Shown: positions 1 through 11,852, numbered from the stretch's first letter. The stretch is DNA of 64,000 nt from Acidovorax delafieldii (GCF_007993815.1 NZ_VJWE01000011.1:434001-498000), one strand, 5' to 3'. Program-made: numbers and translations. Notes: a model not told the origin generated them from the sequence alone.

Positions 1-162
1 CACCCGGGCGCCGCTGATGCACAGCGACAGCCAGGCCCGGGCGATGCGGTACAGGGGCACACCCCGCACGCCCAGCAGCGTGCCCAGCATGATGGCCAGC
101 GCGTAAGGCACCACGGTGATGCCCATCCAGAGAAGGTGAATGACAGAACGGATAAGAGCCAT
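1..162 (-). CDS. plsC: 1-acyl-sn-glycerol-3-phosphate acyltransferase, N-terminal part (partial)
   Basis: Only the first 54 codons lie in the window; the rest is beyond the left edge. The visible part starts with a hydrophobic stretch (residues about 5-35, MALIRSVIHLLW...) typical of the membrane-anchoring N-terminus of PlsC-type acyltransferases, which acylate lysophosphatidic acid in phospholipid synthesis. The catalytic HX4D box would lie off-window, so the domain is not seen. The call rests on the N-terminus and on the position just downstream of gmhB and glyS on the same strand, an order common in this family of bacteria. Another small membrane protein cannot be excluded. Confidence 0.55.
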   Translation of the reverse strand, partial: MALIRSVIHLLWMGITVVPYALAIMLGTLLGVRGVPLYRIARAWLSLCISGARV

Positions 163-180
163 TGGGATGTCTTTTTGGCC

Positions 181-226
181 GCAAGCGCTAGTGAAATATG
201 CGCCAACAGCTATTAATTAAATAGCA
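181..226 (-). repeat. Short dispersed repeat, copy 1 (gmhB-plsC intergenic)
   Basis: About 46 nt, beginning with GCAAGCGCTAGTG and ending with AATAGCA on the + strand. The same ordered blocks (GCGCTAG, a variable GA/T-rich part, TGCGCC, CAGCTA, AATAGCA) recur at eight other places in the window. This copy fills most of the space between gmhB and plsC. Confidence 0.75.
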
Positions 227-247
227 TCAAGATGCTGCTGCGCCCTG

Positions 248-844
248 TCACGACAGCGGCAAGGGCGCTGCGGCCACGGCGGCTGCGGCGCTTGGCACCA
301 CCGGCAGCAACTGGTCCACAAAATCTCCGAGGCTGGCGTGCAACTGCGTACCCGCCGGCAACCCCGCAGGCAACGCCCCGCCCGGCCGCAACGCGGCAGA
401 CCGGCCGGTGCACACCAGGTGCAACTGGGCCCCCAGGGCGGCACCCGCCTGCAGGTGGGCCTCGCAGCTGCCGACCACGCGGACCTCGTTACGCTCCATG
501 CCGTAGCGGTCGCAAATCTGCTCCAGCAGGCCCGGGGCGGGCTTGCGGCAGCTGCAGTCCTCGTCGGCCGCATGGGGGCAATAGAACACCGCGTCGATGC
601 GCCCGCCCACCGCCGCCACCTGCCGGTGCATCTTGGCGTGGATGGCGTTGAGCGCCACCACGTCAAACAGGCCCCGGCCCAATCCCGGCTGGTTGGTGGC
701 GACCACCACATGCCAGCCGGCATGGTTGAGGCGGGCAATGGCTTCGAGCGCGCCCGGCACCGCCGCCCACTCGTCGGCCGAAGTGATGTATTCATCCCCC
801 ATCGGGTTGAGGGTGCCGTCGCGGTCGAGGATGGCGAGTTTCAT
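248..844 (-). CDS. gmhB: D-glycero-beta-D-manno-heptose 1,7-bisphosphate 7-phosphatase
   Basis: HAD-family phosphatase of 198 residues that removes the C7 phosphate of heptose bisphosphate in the ADP-heptose route to LPS core. Visible: HAD motif I DRDGTLN at residues 7-13 with both Asp, the TNQ of motif II, and the GmhB-type zinc loop CPH...CSC followed by the motif III Lys in CRKP. The start is set at MKLAILDRDG; an upstream ATG adding 9 residues has no family match. Odd point: where the family has GDSxxD in motif IV, this protein reads GSCEAH, so the usual acidic residues are missing. Downstream of glyS on the same strand and ahead of plsC. Confidence 0.85.
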   Translation of the reverse strand: MKLAILDRDGTLNPMGDEYITSADEWAAVPGALEAIARLNHAGWHVVVATNQPGLGRGLFDVVALNAIHAKMHRQVAAVGGRIDAVFYCPHAADEDCSCRKPAPGLLEQICDRYGMERNEVRVVGSCEAHLQAGAALGAQLHLVCTGRSAALRPGGALPAGLPAGTQLHASLGDFVDQLLPVVPSAAAAVAAAPLPLS

Positions 845-891
845 AGGAGGGGTTTGCCTTGTGAGAACCACCAGCCTACCAGCACCAGGGG

Positions 892-3039
892 TCAGGCCGC
901 CAGACGGGACAAATCGGCCACGCGGTTCATGGCTTCGTGCAACGTCTTGAGCAGGCCCTGGCGGTTCAGGCGCAGGTCCAGCTGCTCGGCGTTCACCATC
1001 ACGTCGTCAAAGAACGCATCCACGGGCGCGCGCAGCACGGCCAGGGTCTGCAGGCTGGCGGTGTAGTCGCCCGCGTCGAACTGGGCATTGGCCTCGGGCA
1101 CAAAGCGCTGCAGCGCGGCGTACAGGTCCTGCTCGGCCTTTTCCTGCAGGAGCTCTGGGTTCACATGGGCATCCACGGGGCCCTCTGCTTCCGCCTTTTT
1201 GAGAATATTGCCGACGCGTTTGTTGGCTGCTGCTAGGGCGGGGCTTTCCGGCAAGGCCGCGAAGGCACGCACGGCTGCGAGGCGCTGCGGAATGCTGGCC
1301 CACTGTCCCAACTGGCGCGCGTAAATGGCAGCATCCACCTCCGCTGGGGAGAAGCCGCCATCCCGAAGATAGCCCTTGAGGCGCTCAACCAAGAATTCGT
1401 CCAACTCAACAGCCTTGTCTTGAACCAAGCCCGATGGGAAGGCAGCAAAAGCCAGCCGCGTTAGCTCGTAAAAATGCAAAGGCAGGCGCTGTTCAATCAG
1501 CATGCGGATCACCCCCAGTGCATGGCGGCGCAGCGCGAACGGATCGCGGTCGCCCGTGGGTAGGTTTCCGATGCCGAACATGCCGACCAGGGTTTCCAGT
1601 TTGTCGGCCAGGGCCACCACCACACCAGCGGTATTGCGCGGCAGTGCATCGCCTGCAAAGCGGGGCTTGTAGTGGTCTTCGATCGCGTTCGCCACGGTCT
1701 CGCCCAGGCCGTCGTTCAGGGCGTAGTAGCCGCCCATGATGCCCTGCAGCTCAGGGAATTCGCCCACCATATCGGTCACGAGGTCGGTCTTGGCCAGTTG
1801 CGCGGCCAGATCGGCATCCTGCACCAGTTGCGCGTCGCCCAGCTGGGATGCCATCGCCTTGGCAATGGCGCGCACGCGCTCCACGCGCTCACCCTGCGTG
1901 CCCAACTTGTTGTGATAGACCACCTTGCCCAGGCCCTCGACACGCGAGGCCAGGGTCTTCTTGCGGTCCTGGTCAAAGAAGAACTTGGCATCGGCCAGGC
2001 GGGGGCGCACCACGCGCTCGTTGCCGCCGGTCACAAAGCTCGTGTCTTCGGGGCTGATGTTGCTGACCACCAGGAACTTGTTGGTGAGCTTGCCCGCGGC
2101 GTCCAGCAGCGGGAAGTACTTCTGATTGGCCTTCATCGTGAGGATGAGGCACTCTTGTGGCACGCCCAGGAACTGCTCTTCAAACTGGCAGATGACCACG
2201 TTGGGGCGCTCCACCAGCGCGGTCACTTCGTCCAGCAGGGCTTCGTCTTCGATGGGGCGGGCGCCGTTGCCCACCTTCGCAGCAGCCGCAGCCAGCTGGC
2301 GCGCGATCTCGGCCTTGCGCTCGGCAAAGCTGGCGATCACGGCGCCGCCCTTCTTCAGCGTGGCGGCGTAGCTGTCGGCATCGGCCAGCACCACGGGCGA
2401 CACGGCGGCTTCAAAGCGGTGGCCGGTGGTGCTGTTGCCAGCGGTCAGGCCCAGCGCCTTCACGGGCACCACGGTGCTGCCATGCAGCGCCACCAGGCCG
2501 TGTGCGGGGCGCACAAAGTTCACGCTGGTCCAGCCGGGCAGCTCGCAGTCGGTTTCGAGCTGGTAGCTCATCACCTTGGGGATAGGGAGCTTGGCAATGG
2601 CTTCGTCCAGCGCCTTTTGCAAGCCCGCTTGCAACGTAGCACCGGGCACCACGCTGTCGTAGAACAGGGCTTCGGCCTTGCCGTCCTGCGCGCGCTTCAA
2701 AGCAGCCACAGCGGCTGCGGGGTTGGACACATCGGCGCCCAGCGCCTGCAGCTTTTTCAGCAGCGCAGGCGTGGCGTTGCCGTCCGCTTGAAGGCCCACG
2801 GTCACGGGCATCAGCTTTTGCTGCACGGCCTTGTCGGCGGCCTTGTCGGCCACGGCGGTCACATGCGCAGCCAGGCGGCGGGGCGAGGCAAAGGGCGTGA
2901 CCACCGCGGCAGCCGTCGCCAGGCCCAGGGCCTTGAGCTGGTCGCCCAGCACGGTGGCGAAAGCATCGCCCAGCTTCTGCAGCGCCTTGGGCGGCAGCTC
3001 TTCGACAAACAGTTCAACGAGGAGGTTTTGGGTTGTCAT
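892..3039 (-). CDS. glyS: Glycine--tRNA ligase beta subunit
   Basis: Beta chain (715 residues) of the bacterial alpha2beta2 glycyl-tRNA synthetase; it carries the tRNA-binding and editing-like parts of the enzyme in the cytoplasm. The N-terminus LLVELFVEELPPKAL and the internal ANQKYFPL and SNISPED motifs are hallmarks of the family, and the length is normal. The start is placed at MTTQNLLVELF; 18 further in-frame upstream residues overlap the glyQ end and are unlike the family. It follows glyQ after a 20-nt gap, so the two subunits are co-transcribed. Nothing unusual seen. Confidence 0.97.
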   Translation of the reverse strand: MTTQNLLVELFVEELPPKALQKLGDAFATVLGDQLKALGLATAAAVVTPFASPRRLAAHVTAVADKAADKAVQQKLMPVTVGLQADGNATPALLKKLQALGADVSNPAAAVAALKRAQDGKAEALFYDSVVPGATLQAGLQKALDEAIAKLPIPKVMSYQLETDCELPGWTSVNFVRPAHGLVALHGSTVVPVKALGLTAGNSTTGHRFEAAVSPVVLADADSYAATLKKGGAVIASFAERKAEIARQLAAAAAKVGNGARPIEDEALLDEVTALVERPNVVICQFEEQFLGVPQECLILTMKANQKYFPLLDAAGKLTNKFLVVSNISPEDTSFVTGGNERVVRPRLADAKFFFDQDRKKTLASRVEGLGKVVYHNKLGTQGERVERVRAIAKAMASQLGDAQLVQDADLAAQLAKTDLVTDMVGEFPELQGIMGGYYALNDGLGETVANAIEDHYKPRFAGDALPRNTAGVVVALADKLETLVGMFGIGNLPTGDRDPFALRRHALGVIRMLIEQRLPLHFYELTRLAFAAFPSGLVQDKAVELDEFLVERLKGYLRDGGFSPAEVDAAIYARQLGQWASIPQRLAAVRAFAALPESPALAAANKRVGNILKKAEAEGPVDAHVNPELLQEKAEQDLYAALQRFVPEANAQFDAGDYTASLQTLAVLRAPVDAFFDDVMVNAEQLDLRLNRQGLLKTLHEAMNRVADLSRLAA

Positions 3040-3059
3040 GTTCTTGTTCTTTCGCTCGT

Positions 3060-3965
<906 letters not shown>

Positions 3966-4307
3966 GGCGTCTGTGGCTTAGGCACTGGCAAGCCAGGGCC
4001 TGGCAAGTAAGGGGAAAAGAAGAAAACGCGGTGCGCGAGCCAAACCCAGCGCCCGCCGCCCCATGGGCAACAAGGACGGGCATCGCGCGCGCAAACCGGT
4101 GATTTTACGGCGCGCAGCCGCGCGTGCTGCGGCAGCGCCAGCAACACCGGCCCGCGCCCATGAAAAAAGGCCGGAGCCCTTTTGGAGCCCCAGCCTTCCC
4201 AACCAGTCACGCGAGCTATAAGCCGGTGCGTACCGGTAGCCACACGGGTGTGGCCGTCAACGCATGCATCGCGTCAAAGCATGGCGTTCAAACCTCGAAA
4301 ACAGGGA
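3966..4307. other. Gene-free stretch between glyQ and the asparaginase gene
   Basis: 342 nt without a supportable gene. It must hold the glyQ promoter and the asparaginase terminator (both genes are on the minus strand). I see a possible small hairpin, AAAAGG paired with CCTTTT around 4159-4180, and a short CCGGT/ACCGG palindrome around 4223-4237. No convincing T-run follows either, so no terminator is called. Confidence 0.4.
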
Positions 4308-5435
<1,128 letters not shown>

Positions 5436-5592
5436 TCAAAACCGCCGGTGAAGCGGTGCCGCATCCTATGAGAAACCAGAACACAGTCATGCGGAATAAT
5501 TGACCCACCCTTATGAATTCAGCTCACACCCCTGAGCTGCCGTTCGAAGGCCATGAAGAGCCCCTCGGCCACCGCCACAAGACAACTCCGCC

Positions 5593-6522
5593 ATGAATTT
5601 GAGACAACTGGAAGTTTTTCAGGCCGTGCTGCAAACCGGCAACATGAGCGCTGCGGCGCGGTTGCTGTGCATCACCCCCTCAGCAATCAGCAAGGCCGTG
5701 GCGCACACCGAGCTGCAGCTGGGCTACCGGCTGTTCAACCGCTCGCCCGCAGGCCTGACCCCGACGCCCGAGGCCCAGGTGCTGGCCACCGAGTCCACCG
5801 GCATCTACCGGCAGCTGGATGCGCTCAAGCGCACCGCGCGCAACCTGGCCACCAGTGATTCGGGCGATGTGCGGCTGGGCGCCATACCGTCCATCACGCA
5901 CGAATTTCTGCCGCGCCTGCTGCAGCACCATGCCGAGCAGCATCCGCAGGTGGGTGTGGAGGTGCGCACCATCCACCAGGACCAGATGACGCAGGCCCTG
6001 CTCACGCGCAGCGTGGACTTTTGCCTGGGTTTCTACAAGCACCCCCACCCACAAATCGCGAGCGACCTGCTGGTCAGTGGTCGCTTGTACCTGGCGGTCG
6101 CGACCAGCGTGTGGGCGCGTGCTCCCCGTGCCGCCAGCCCCGGTGCGCGGCTGGCGCAGGTGCCCGTGATCCGCCTGGTGGGCGACGACCCCATGCGCCA
6201 GGCGATTGACGAAATCGCACACCGCCTCGGTTCCCCCGCCGGGCCCGGCATCCAGGTGCAGACATCACGCCTCGCTTTGGAGCTGGTGCGCCGGGGCATG
6301 GGCTGGACGGTGGTGGACTTTCTCACCGCCAAGGGGCTGGACCCTGCACAGATGGTGGCGCAGGAGCTGCACGAGCTGGCCCCCATGTCGCTGTACAGCT
6401 ATCACGCGCGCGCCTTTCCGCCCGGTCTGCAGGCCACCCGCATGCTGGGCATGTTGCCAGCCTTGCTGCACGAGGCCCTGCAGCCCAACCCCAAGGCCCG
6501 TCAGGCGCTGACGGGCCGATAG
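5593..6522 (+). CDS. LysR-family transcriptional regulator
   Basis: 309 residues. The N-terminal winged helix-turn-helix spans about residues 1-60 (MNLRQLEVFQAV, GNMSAAARLLCITPSAISKAV), followed by a periplasmic-binding-protein-like effector domain from about residue 90. LysR proteins usually control a divergent target gene, and here the divergent neighbour is the secreted asparaginase; the 208-nt space would hold the shared operator. The effector is unknown. The start ATG is the first residue of the canonical LysR N-terminus. Confidence 0.9.
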   Translation: MNLRQLEVFQAVLQTGNMSAAARLLCITPSAISKAVAHTELQLGYRLFNRSPAGLTPTPEAQVLATESTGIYRQLDALKRTARNLATSDSGDVRLGAIPSITHEFLPRLLQHHAEQHPQVGVEVRTIHQDQMTQALLTRSVDFCLGFYKHPHPQIASDLLVSGRLYLAVATSVWARAPRAASPGARLAQVPVIRLVGDDPMRQAIDEIAHRLGSPAGPGIQVQTSRLALELVRRGMGWTVVDFLTAKGLDPAQMVAQELHELAPMSLYSYHARAFPPGLQATRMLGMLPALLHEALQPNPKARQALTGR

Positions 6523-6530
6523 AGCCCATG

Positions 6531-6567
6531 AAAAACGGCCTGCATGTCCAGAGACAGGCAGGCCGTT
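6531..6567 (-). terminator. Rho-independent terminator of fabA-fabB
   Basis: A 10-bp perfect stem, AACGGCCTGC at 6534-6543 with GCAGGCCGTT at 6558-6567, extended inside by TGTC/GACA around a CAGA loop. Reading the minus strand, the stem is followed by TTTTT, about 20 nt after the fabB stop. The stem lies just past the end of the LysR gene, so it may also stop that transcript, though without a T-run on the plus strand. Confidence 0.85.
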
Positions 6568-6585
6568 GCGGTGGGGAGTCCGCGG

Positions 6586-7809
6586 TCAGTGGTTCCAGCG
6601 GCGCAGCACCAGGCTGGCGTTGGTGCCACCAAAGCCGAAGCTGTTGGACAACACCGTGTTCAGCTGCGCATCACGCGTTTGCGTGACCAGAGGCATGTCG
6701 CCCAGGGCCGGGTCAGGTGTCTCGACATTGGCAGAGCCAGCGATGAAGCCCTTGTTCAGCATGATCATGCAGTAGATGGCCTCCTGCACGCCCGTGGCGC
6801 CCAGCGAGTGGCCGGTGAGCGACTTGGTGGACGAGAACGGTGGCACCTTGTCGCCAAACAGGGCACGCATGGCGCGCACTTCCTGCATGTCGCCCACGGG
6901 GGTGGAGGTGCCGTGGGTGTTGATGTAGTCGATGGGGGCGTCCAGACCTTCCATGGCTTGCTGCATGCAGGCAATGGCACCGTCGCCCGACGGGGCCACC
7001 ATGTCTTCACCGTCGCTGGTGGCGCCAAAGCCCACCACTTCGGCCAGGATGGTCGCGCCACGGGCCTGGGCGTGCTCCAGGCTCTCCAGCACCACGGCAC
7101 CGCCGCCGCCAGCGATCACGAAGCCGTCGCGGTTCGCGTCGTAGGCGCGTGAGGCCTTCTCGGGCGTTTCGTTGTACTTGCTGGACATGGCGCCCATGCC
7201 ATCAAACAGCAGCGACATGCCCCAGCTCAGCTCTTCGCCACCGCCCGCAAACATCACATCCTGCACACCCCAGGCGATCTGCTGCGCGGCCGCGCCGATG
7301 CAGTGGGCGGACGTGGAACAGGCCGATGTGATGGAGTAGTTGATGCCCTTGACCTTGAAGTTGGTGGCCAGGCACGCAGAAACCGTGGAGCTCATGCAGC
7401 GCGTGACCTGATAGGGCCCCACGCGGCGGATGCCTTTTTCGCGCAGCGTGTCGGCCGCTTCGATCTGGTTGGCGGGCGAGCCACCGCCCGAACCCATGAT
7501 GAGGCCGGTGCGCGGGTGGCTGACCTGCTCGGGCGTGAGGCCTGCTTGCTGGATAGCGTCTTCCAGCGCGATCTGCGCATAGGCCGCCGCATCGCCCATG
7601 AAGCGCAGCTGCTTGCGGTCAATGCGCGCTTCGATATCGATCTCCGGGGCGCCGCCCACCTGGCTGCGCAGACCCAGTTCCTTGAACTTCTCCACGGCCT
7701 TGATGCCGCTGGTGCCCGCACGCAGCGAAGCTTCCACGGAGGCCAGGTCGTTGCCAATGCACGAGACGATGCCCGCGCCGGTGATGACTACGCGCTTCTT
7801 GGTGGTCAT
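6586..7809 (-). CDS. fabB: 3-oxoacyl-[acyl-carrier-protein] synthase I
   Basis: Condensing enzyme of type II fatty acid synthesis that elongates the cis-3-decenoyl intermediate made by FabA. The thiolase-fold protein has 407 residues with the complete Cys-His-His triad: Cys164 in SACSTSAHC, His299 in [11 protein letters not shown] and His334 in [11 protein letters not shown]. The pairing with fabA (ATGA start/stop overlap) identifies it as FabB rather than FabF. Last gene of the operon, followed by a strong terminator. Confidence 0.95.
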   Translation of the reverse strand: MTTKKRVVITGAGIVSCIGNDLASVEASLRAGTSGIKAVEKFKELGLRSQVGGAPEIDIEARIDRKQLRFMGDAAAYAQIALEDAIQQAGLTPEQVSHPRTGLIMGSGGGSPANQIEAADTLREKGIRRVGPYQVTRCMSSTVSACLATNFKVKGINYSITSACSTSAHCIGAAAQQIAWGVQDVMFAGGGEELSWGMSLLFDGMGAMSSKYNETPEKASRAYDANRDGFVIAGGGGAVVLESLEHAQARGATILAEVVGFGATSDGEDMVAPSGDGAIACMQQAMEGLDAPIDYINTHGTSTPVGDMQEVRAMRALFGDKVPPFSSTKSLTGHSLGATGVQEAIYCMIMLNKGFIAGSANVETPDPALGDMPLVTQTRDAQLNTVLSNSFGFGGTNASLVLRRWNH

Positions 7810-8327
7810 GCTGCGTCCTTACCGTCTTCCTCGCGCTTGAACAGACCCACGCGAAGGTCGTTGGCCACATAGATTTCCTTACCGTCGGCCAGCAGACGGG
7901 CATCGCCAATGGCCATGACCAGCTTGCGCTTGATGACGCGCTTGATATCGATTTCGTAGGTGACCAGTTTCACATCAGGGCCGACCTCGCCGGTGAACTT
8001 GACCTCGCCCGCACCCAGCGCACGACCCCTGCCCGGCAGTTGCAGCCAGGTCAAGTAAAAACCGATGAGCTGCCACATGGCGTCGAGCCCCAGGCAGCCC
8101 GGCATGACCGGGTCGCCCTGGAAGTGGCAGGCAAAGAACCACAGGTCGGGCTTGACATCGAGCTCGGCGCGGATCTTTCCCAGCCCGTGCGCGCCACCAT
8201 CGCTGTCGATGTGCGTGATGCGGTCAAACATCAGCATGGGTGGCAGCGGCAGACGCCCGCTGTCAGCGCCGAACAGCCGGCCCTCGCCCGAGGCGATCAG
8301 TTGTTCGTAGGAAAAGGAATCTGCCAT
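7806..8327 (-). CDS. fabA: 3-hydroxydecanoyl-[ACP] dehydratase/isomerase
   Basis: Introduces the double bond of bacterial unsaturated fatty acids by dehydration and isomerisation at the C10 stage. The hot-dog-fold protein has 173 residues; the catalytic pair is His68 ([14 protein letters not shown]) and Asp82 (LGLDAMWQL), with the 14-residue spacing usual in the family. The start is taken at [10 protein letters not shown]; 13 further upstream in-frame residues are unlike FabA. Its stop overlaps the fabB start. The short space to its right (8328-8488) carries its promoter. Confidence 0.95.
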   Translation of the reverse strand: MADSFSYEQLIASGEGRLFGADSGRLPLPPMLMFDRITHIDSDGGAHGLGKIRAELDVKPDLWFFACHFQGDPVMPGCLGLDAMWQLIGFYLTWLQLPGRGRALGAGEVKFTGEVGPDVKLVTYEIDIKRVIKRKLVMAIGDARLLADGKEIYVANDLRVGLFKREEDGKDAA

Positions 8328-8488
8328 TTTCAGTCGTGCTCCAGAACGGCGGATGGCCCGCCTCAAATCATCGTTTTACGCAACACCAGCCCCCGGTTGC
8401 GGGCCTCTATTATCAAGGCATAGGGAGCCGCCTCTAAACACGGGGGTGCGCAGGCCCCTGCGCCGCCGGGCGCAATGCCTGACCTGGA

Positions 8489-10120
8489 TCAATTGCCACG
8501 CGGCCTGCGGCTCCCCCTGGCGACCATGGCCCCCACCAGCGCCAGAGCCCCCAGCGCCCACAGCGGCCACAGCCCCCAGCGGGACACCCACCACGCGTAA
8601 GGCGTGATGGCCCAGCCACTTTGTGCGTCCAGCCCCCGGCCCTGCACCTCGCCCTTGAGCACGCCGCGCGTGTAGCGGGCCAGCTGGTGCGTAACCACGC
8701 CCCGGTGGTCGATGATGACGGTGGCTCCCGTGTTGGTGGCGCGCACCATCGGGCGCTCGAATTCGAGCGCACGCATGCGGCTGATGTGCAGATGCTGGTC
8801 GATGGCCAGGGTGTCGCCAAACCAGCCGATGTTGCTGAAGTTGACAAACACCGTGGGGGCCTGGGCGGGGTCGATGAATCGCGCCCCCAGCTCCTCGCCG
8901 AACAAGTCTTCGTAGCAGATGTTCGGCGCGATGCGCTGCCCCGCCACGGCAAACGACGCCTGGCCCACGGTCCCCCGGTTGAAATCGCCCAGAGGGATGT
9001 TCATCATGGCCGTGAACCACTTGAAAAACGGCGGAATGAACTCTCCAAACGGCACGAGGTGGTGCTTGTCGTAGCGGTAGGGCTCGGCTTGTGTGGCAGC
9101 ACTCATGCCCAGTACGGAGTTGGTGTAGCCCTGCGCTTCATCGCCCAGCGGAATGCCCACCATGGCGGCCTGGGTGCCTTGCGCATAGCGTTGCTGGATG
9201 CCCTCCAGATACCCTGGGATGAGCTGCTGGGGCAGCAGCGGAATGGCGGTCTCGGGCGCCACCACCAGGTCAGCCTGGGAGTTGCGCAGGACCTCGGCAT
9301 ACCACTGCAGGGCCACGGGCACGCCGCTGCCGGATTGGAACTTTTCGTCCTGCGGGATATTGCCCTGCAGCAGCTCCAGGCTCAGGGCGGGCGCTGCGCG
9401 CCGTGCCGGGGTGTGGCACAGATTGACCGCGCACAGTCGGTCCACCGTGGCCCAGGCCAGCAGGCCGCCCGCCGCCAGCACCAGCGCCCACCAGCGCACC
9501 TTGCGCAGATCGGTGGCACGCACCTGCACCACGCCCATCGCCAACGCCGCAGCCACCGCGCTGATGCCATACACCCCCATGTGGCGGGCCAGCACGGCGA
9601 GCGGCCCATCCACATGCGCGTAGCCGCCAGCACCCCACGGGAACCCCGTCCACCAGACGCCCCGTGCCAGTTCGGCCAGCAGCCACAGCGCTCCGAAAAG
9701 AAGAGCACTCCCGGCACGATTCATCGGCGCATACCGGCAAAACAAGGCCAAAGCCGCCGAATAGTAGCTGGCAAGAAAGGCAGCGAGCCCCAGCACCGCT
9801 GCCACGGCCAAAGGCGCGGGCAGGCCACCATAAGAATGCATGGAAATGAACAGCCACCAGAAAGTGCCTGCCAGCCAGGCGGTGGCAAACAAACCACCCA
9901 CGAGCGCACCGCGCCGCCAGGGCGCAGCGACGCGCGGGTGCTCCACAGCGAAAGGCCGCACCATCCAGGCGAGCGCAGCCATCGAAGCCAGCTGCAGCCA
10001 CCACAAGGGTTGGCCGCTGCCCGGCCAGGCCAGCGAGGCCGCCTGGGCCAGGCCCGCCGCCAGTGCCAGCAGCAGTTGCGGCAGCAGCGGCCCGCCCGCC
10101 ATCCGAGAGCGCCGCGACAT
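8489..10120 (-). CDS. lnt: Apolipoprotein N-acyltransferase
   Basis: Inner-membrane enzyme that adds the third acyl chain to the N-terminal Cys of lipoproteins. The 543-residue product has several N-terminal membrane helices (about residues 10-230) and a nitrilase-type periplasmic domain with the full triad Glu290 (APETAIP), Lys352 (DKHHLVPFGE) and Cys402 (NICYEDLF), ending in a C-terminal helix. Its start overlaps the stop of the upstream corC-like gene by one base, an operon arrangement widespread in proteobacteria. Confidence 0.95.
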   Translation of the reverse strand: MSRRSRMAGGPLLPQLLLALAAGLAQAASLAWPGSGQPLWWLQLASMAALAWMVRPFAVEHPRVAAPWRRGALVGGLFATAWLAGTFWWLFISMHSYGGLPAPLAVAAVLGLAAFLASYYSAALALFCRYAPMNRAGSALLFGALWLLAELARGVWWTGFPWGAGGYAHVDGPLAVLARHMGVYGISAVAAALAMGVVQVRATDLRKVRWWALVLAAGGLLAWATVDRLCAVNLCHTPARRAAPALSLELLQGNIPQDEKFQSGSGVPVALQWYAEVLRNSQADLVVAPETAIPLLPQQLIPGYLEGIQQRYAQGTQAAMVGIPLGDEAQGYTNSVLGMSAATQAEPYRYDKHHLVPFGEFIPPFFKWFTAMMNIPLGDFNRGTVGQASFAVAGQRIAPNICYEDLFGEELGARFIDPAQAPTVFVNFSNIGWFGDTLAIDQHLHISRMRALEFERPMVRATNTGATVIIDHRGVVTHQLARYTRGVLKGEVQGRGLDAQSGWAITPYAWWVSRWGLWPLWALGALALVGAMVARGSRRPRGN

Positions 10121-11004
10121 CAGCCGTCGGAGGGCGTGTCTTCGACCCTGGACACCTTGAACCAGCGCACCGCCCCGCCCTTGGTGTGCAGCACCACAAA
10201 ATGCAGGCCGCTGAGCTGCAGATGCTCACCGCGCTTGGGCACATGGCCCATTTCGTGGGCAATCAGGCCGCCGATGGTGTCGAAATGCTCGTTGGGGTCG
10301 CTACCCACGATGGCCACCTCAAAGGCCTCGGCCACACGCTCGATGGGGGTGTCACCACTCACACGGTAGGTCCGGTCGGCCAAGCCAAAGATGTCGCCAT
10401 CGTCTTCGGGGATGTCGAACTCATCCTCAATCTCACCGACGATCTGCTCCAGCACGTCTTCGATGGTGATGAGCCCGGCCACGCGGCCAAACTCGTCGAT
10501 CACGATGGCCAGGTGGTTGCGGTTGCCACGGAACTCGCGCAGCAGGTCGTTCAGGCCTTTGCTTTCGGGCACAAACGCTGCCGGGCGCAGCAACGCACGG
10601 ATGTTCAGCTCGGGCGCCCGCTGCAGCTTGAGCAGGTCCTTGGCCATCAGGATGCCGATGATGTTCTCGCGCTCGCCCTGGTAGACCGGAAACCGTGAAT
10701 GCGCGGTGCTGATCACCAGGTGCAGCAGCTCATCGAAAGGCGCGTCAATGTTGACGAGGTCCATGCGCGGTGCTGCCACCATCACATCGCCCGCCGTCAT
10801 GTCGGCCATGCGGATCACGCGCTCCAGCATCACGCGCGATTCGGCGCCGATGACCTCGTTGTCCTCGGCCTCGGCCAGGGTTTCGATGAGTTCTTCCGTG
10901 GAGTCCGGCCCAGGATGGATGAACTCGGCCACTTTCTGCAGGAAGGTGCGCTTGTCTTCCCTCTCGGGCGGTCGCCCGGGGTGCGCGGGGTGCGGGTCAG
11001 ACAC
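10120..11004 (-). CDS. corC: CorC/HlyC-type CBS-domain transporter-associated protein
   Basis: Soluble protein of 294 residues with two CBS domains (about residues 75-195; MAAPRMDLVNID and VIDEFGRVAGLITIEDVLEQIVG are typical) and a C-terminal CorC_HlyC domain (about 210-285). Family members are linked to Mg2+/Co2+ efflux, and genetically to Lnt and membrane integrity. It has no DUF21 membrane part, so this is the short CorC form. Translationally coupled to lnt. Confidence 0.88.
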   Translation of the reverse strand: MSDPHPAHPGRPPEREDKRTFLQKVAEFIHPGPDSTEELIETLAEAEDNEVIGAESRVMLERVIRMADMTAGDVMVAAPRMDLVNIDAPFDELLHLVISTAHSRFPVYQGERENIIGILMAKDLLKLQRAPELNIRALLRPAAFVPESKGLNDLLREFRGNRNHLAIVIDEFGRVAGLITIEDVLEQIVGEIEDEFDIPEDDGDIFGLADRTYRVSGDTPIERVAEAFEVAIVGSDPNEHFDTIGGLIAHEMGHVPKRGEHLQLSGLHFVVLHTKGGAVRWFKVSRVEDTPSDG

Positions 11005-11111
11005 TGTCTGGAGTGCAGGACGTGCGGTAGTGAATCAGGCCCCTAGGATAGCGGATTGCCGTGACAACCGGCCACCACCGGCGTCACTGCCGCGGGTGCG
11101 ACCGCAACGGA

Positions 11112-11852
11112 TCACTCGGCCGACTGGTGGCGCGCGTGTTGCACGCCGCTGCGCACTTCCTGCACATTGGCCAGAAAGTCCCAGAACTGCTTGGCCTGCT
11201 TTTTGAGCTGGTAGTCCACCTCGGCGAACTGCTGCTCGACCATCTCGGTCATGCGCGTGTCGAGGCTGGCGGGTGGTATCTGCAGATAAGCCTCGGACTC
11301 GGACCCGTCGCGGCGCACGGTGGCACCGGCGTTGCGCGCGATCTTGAGCATGGCGGTGTTTTCAGACAACGCATGGATGAACACCATGTTCACGCCCTCA
11401 TTGCGCGCATGCATCACGGCACGCTCGAACAGGCGCGCGCCAAAGCCTCGACCCCGTGCTTGCTTGAGCACGGACACACCGAATTCAGCACACGGCTTGT
11501 GTTCGGGGTTTTCCGAAAACGCCAGGTGGGCCATGGCGATGAGCTCAAGGCGGCGGTTGTAGATGCCAAAGATTTCATCGCGCTCGAAGTTGAGCTGCTC
11601 GGCGTAGCGGCGGATCTGTTCGTCGTTGGCGGCATAGCCAAAGCGCAGGTAGCGGTCTGCAGGCTCCAGCTGCAGCAGGTGCTGGGTGATCCGCTCCCGG
11701 TAGGAGGGGCCCAGGGAGCGGATAGGAACCATCACGGGCGTCTCCTGCTGGTGGATGTGAATGTCAGAGGCAGAAGAGCCGCTGGTTACCGGGCGCAGCA
11801 GGTCCCGGCCTGCGTACCAGGATGCCTTGAGCCAGTCTTTGGTTGCGAACAT
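11112..11852 (-). CDS. GNAT-family N-acetyltransferase
   Basis: 246 residues with a GNAT core in the middle: strand LIAMAHLAF at about 105-115 and the acetyl-CoA loop KQARGRGFGARLFERAV at about 130-146, followed by the C-terminal NAGA motif. A non-conserved tail of about 60 residues rich in Gln, Lys and Glu follows. The substrate is unknown. It stands alone, downstream of nothing on its strand; a TATATT box lies 10-15 nt ahead of the start. The start is the first ATG of the frame. Confidence 0.8.
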   Translation of the reverse strand: MFATKDWLKASWYAGRDLLRPVTSGSSASDIHIHQQETPVMVPIRSLGPSYRERITQHLLQLEPADRYLRFGYAANDEQIRRYAEQLNFERDEIFGIYNRRLELIAMAHLAFSENPEHKPCAEFGVSVLKQARGRGFGARLFERAVMHARNEGVNMVFIHALSENTAMLKIARNAGATVRRDGSESEAYLQIPPASLDTRMTEMVEQQFAEVDYQLKKQAKQFWDFLANVQEVRSGVQHARHQSAE

